Positions 62,426 through 64,000 of a stretch of DNA of 64,000 nt are shown here, in pieces (within the stretch, counting starts at the first letter, position 1; each line of letters begins with the position of its first letter). Position numbers and translations under genes: made by a program. Below the pieces are notes generated by a model. That model saw only the letters and a list, made by a program, of their open reading frames with translations, was not told the origin of the DNA and made no database searches. The DNA lies in NCBI GenBank assembly GCA_017402995.1, contig JAFQOV010000003.1:186001-250000 (forward strand), in the 5' to 3' direction. This DNA is from Candidatus Gastranaerophilales bacterium. Its GTDB lineage: Bacteria > Cyanobacteriota > Vampirovibrionia > Gastranaerophilales > Gastranaerophilaceae.

Positions 62426-63463
62426 ATGAATGAAAATATTAGATTTTCAATAATATTGCCTGTTTATAATGTTGAAAAATATATGGAAAAATCCCTAAAT
62501 AGCATTATTAATCAAACATATAAAAATTTAGAAATCATTTGTGTTAACGATAATTCAACAGATAAATCCTTAGAAATTTTAAAAGAATACTCTTCAAAAG
62601 ATTCTCGTTTTGTAATAATTGACCAAAAAGAAAATAAAGGTCCAGGATACGCAAGAAACATTGCAATCGATAAGGCAACAGGTGATTATATCTCGTTTTT
62701 AGATCCAGATGATTGGCTTGAGCTAGATAACTTTGAGCAAATAGTAAATGTTTTAGAAAAAAATAATTACCCAAAAATTGTACAGTTTGATTTTAGAGAA
62801 GTTTTTGAAAACTCTGATATAATCAGAAACTACGATTTTTGTAGAAAAATCAAAAAAAGAGCTGGTTTTGATATTCAAAAAAATGGTTATTACAATTGGA
62901 AAAAAGTTAAAAACAAATTTTTTGAAGTGATTATTCCAGCAATTTGGAATAGGGTATATTCTAGAAAATTCATCATAGATAACGATATTAAATTTACAAA
63001 TGATGAACTTGGGGAAGATTCTGCTTTCACATATAGAGCACTTTTGCAAGACGTAAACGTCTATTATTTGCACAAATATCTTCTTAACTATCTTAAAAAA
63101 AACACAACAGAAAGAGTCTATTCAAAAGAGCGTCTAGCTTCGCTTGATTATATCAATGCAATCGGTTCTCATATTGAAAAAAACAACTTAAAAGGCGTTG
63201 AAAAAAGTTTTAAAAAATACAAATTAAATACAATTAAAAAACGCTCTAAACAAATTTCAAATCAAAATATTTCACCAGAAAGCGCACTAGAGCTATACAA
63301 AAGCTATTTAACCCAAAAAGAATATGAAAAATTGTTAAAAGAAATCAAATTTTCTTCTTTTTGGAATAAAATATATTCAATAAAAAAAGAAAAAGTGAAC
63401 GGAAAAAGAATTTATATTGTTAATGTTTTTGGTAAAACGTTTACTTTTGGAAAGATAAAATAA
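62426..63463 (+). CDS. GT2-family glycosyltransferase with C-terminal tag
   Basis: 345 residues. FSIILPVYNVEKYMEKSLNS, ICVNDNSTDKSLEIL and YISFLDPDDWLELDNFE (DPDD in place of DSDD) define the GT2 domain; the last residues RIYIVNVFGKTFTFGKIK resemble the short hydrophobic patch of the other glycan locus. Donor and acceptor unknown. Confidence 0.88.
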   Translation: MNENIRFSIILPVYNVEKYMEKSLNSIINQTYKNLEIICVNDNSTDKSLEILKEYSSKDSRFVIIDQKENKGPGYARNIAIDKATGDYISFLDPDDWLELDNFEQIVNVLEKNNYPKIVQFDFREVFENSDIIRNYDFCRKIKKRAGFDIQKNGYYNWKKVKNKFFEVIIPAIWNRVYSRKFIIDNDIKFTNDELGEDSAFTYRALLQDVNVYYLHKYLLNYLKKNTTERVYSKERLASLDYINAIGSHIEKNNLKGVEKSFKKYKLNTIKKRSKQISNQNISPESALELYKSYLTQKEYEKLLKEIKFSSFWNKIYSIKKEKVNGKRIYIVNVFGKTFTFGKIK

Positions 63464-63466
63464 TCA

Positions 63467-64000
63467 ATGAAAATAAGTTTTATTCAAAAATTAATAGATA
63501 AAATCCGCAAAAAATCAAGTTTTGATATGATATTAATGGATAAGTGGGTGGGCTATCAAAACCAAAACGATATTAAAACTTTGGTTTTGGGTTCTTCGCA
63601 TTTGCAAAATGGTTTTTATGCCATTGAAGGTGAATATAATTTTGCAATTTCATCTCAAGATTTATATTATGGCTATAACTTATATAAAACGCTAAACAGA
63701 CCAACAATTAAAAATATTATCGTTTCGTTTTCTGTTTTCACCCCAGGGCTTTCAATCATCAAAACAAAACAAGCTGATTTTTGTTTGCCCTATAAAACCA
63801 TAATGAATATTGAATATCAAAACAAAGAAGATGCGGAAACTAAAAATCTTTTTAAGCTAGAAAAGTCAGTTAAAAAAGAACTTGAAAAATATCAACAAAA
63901 GCTATCTTTAAAAAAAGATTACAGAGGCAATTTGGCTTGGTATCCACATAAAAAATTCTTCTTAAAAAAAGCACAAGAAAGAGCTTTAAAGCACTATAAA
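63467..64000 (+). CDS. Glycan-locus protein of unknown type, N-terminal part (runs off window)
   Basis: 178 residues to the edge, in an open frame from the ATG at 63467, 3 nt after the GT2 gene. TLVLGSSHLQNGFYAI resembles the first block of SGNH-like esterase/acyltransferase-associated proteins (G-S-S-H), but the family cannot be fixed from the part seen. No signal peptide. Probably modifies or handles the glycan made by the upstream transferases. Confidence 0.65.
   Translation, partial: MKISFIQKLIDKIRKKSSFDMILMDKWVGYQNQNDIKTLVLGSSHLQNGFYAIEGEYNFAISSQDLYYGYNLYKTLNRPTIKNIIVSFSVFTPGLSIIKTKQADFCLPYKTIMNIEYQNKEDAETKNLFKLEKSVKKELEKYQQKLSLKKDYRGNLAWYPHKKFFLKKAQERALKHYK

Overview
The window is AT-rich (roughly 30% GC by eye) and densely coded. 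It most resembles a gut cyanobacterial relative of the Gastranaerophilales (Melainabacteria/Vampirovibrionia) type. This is inferred from a prepilin with an FTLAEVLIVLMVIGAIATLT start, proteins with an N-terminal PSFGM/FVSFSG patch, a diderm envelope (Skp-like chaperone, MsbA-like flippase, dTDP-rhamnose genes) and meso-DAP metabolism (ddh). No rRNA or marker gene here proves the lineage.

Layout. 1-4182 (minus): a cell-wall/division operon reading mscS-like, small lipoprotein, BlaI/MecI-type regulator, unknown, rsmH, ftsL, ftsI (cut by the window edge). 4315-12905: TPR protein, type IV prepilin, cysK, an SFG-type unknown, a phosphohexomutase, gdhA, nadA and ddh. 12968-22230: an M16 peptidase, a DUF2229-type protein, DUF1292/ruvX/unknown, a small basic protein, corA, and a secreted M48-like protein that has lost its zinc ligands. 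22232-42971 (minus): one long, tightly packed surface-glycan operon with glycosyltransferases, rmlBCDA, a sugar aminotransferase, WbqC, radical SAM, ATP-grasp, epimerase, ABC flippase, UDP-xylose synthase, UDP-glucose dehydrogenase, a GT2-pyruvyltransferase fusion, a MenD-like TPP enzyme and an SDR. 43032-43108: tRNA-His with its own promoter. 43294-43535: a GC-rich 112-bp tandem repeat. 43605-56041: a podovirus-type virion and lysis cassette (terminase, connector, capsid, cement, tail tube, fibre, endolysin) with no visible integrase, repressor or replication gene. 56100-60298: an HD-domain protein, a membrane protein, two PlsC-like acyltransferases and a Skp-like chaperone. 60356-64000: tRNA-Ser, galE and the start of a second glycan locus.

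The glycan operon should make dTDP-L-rhamnose, UDP-glucuronate and UDP-xylose, and probably a dTDP-4-amino-4,6-dideoxy sugar with further decoration, then flip and assemble a glycan. The phage cassette sits between the glycan operon/tRNA-His and ordinary host genes and carries one antisense secreted cargo gene.

The most interesting signals are: (1) the streamlined podovirus cassette, which could be a gene-transfer-agent-like or domesticated element; (2) the structured 112-bp tandem repeat before it; (3) a 34-bp upstream element of identical geometry before three separate genes (7586, 9421, 58429); (4) three genes that look leaderless (cysK, the DUF2229 gene, galE); (5) the dead M48 protease; (6) a BlaI-type repressor inside the division operon; and (7) a short shared hydrophobic tag on unrelated glycan enzymes.
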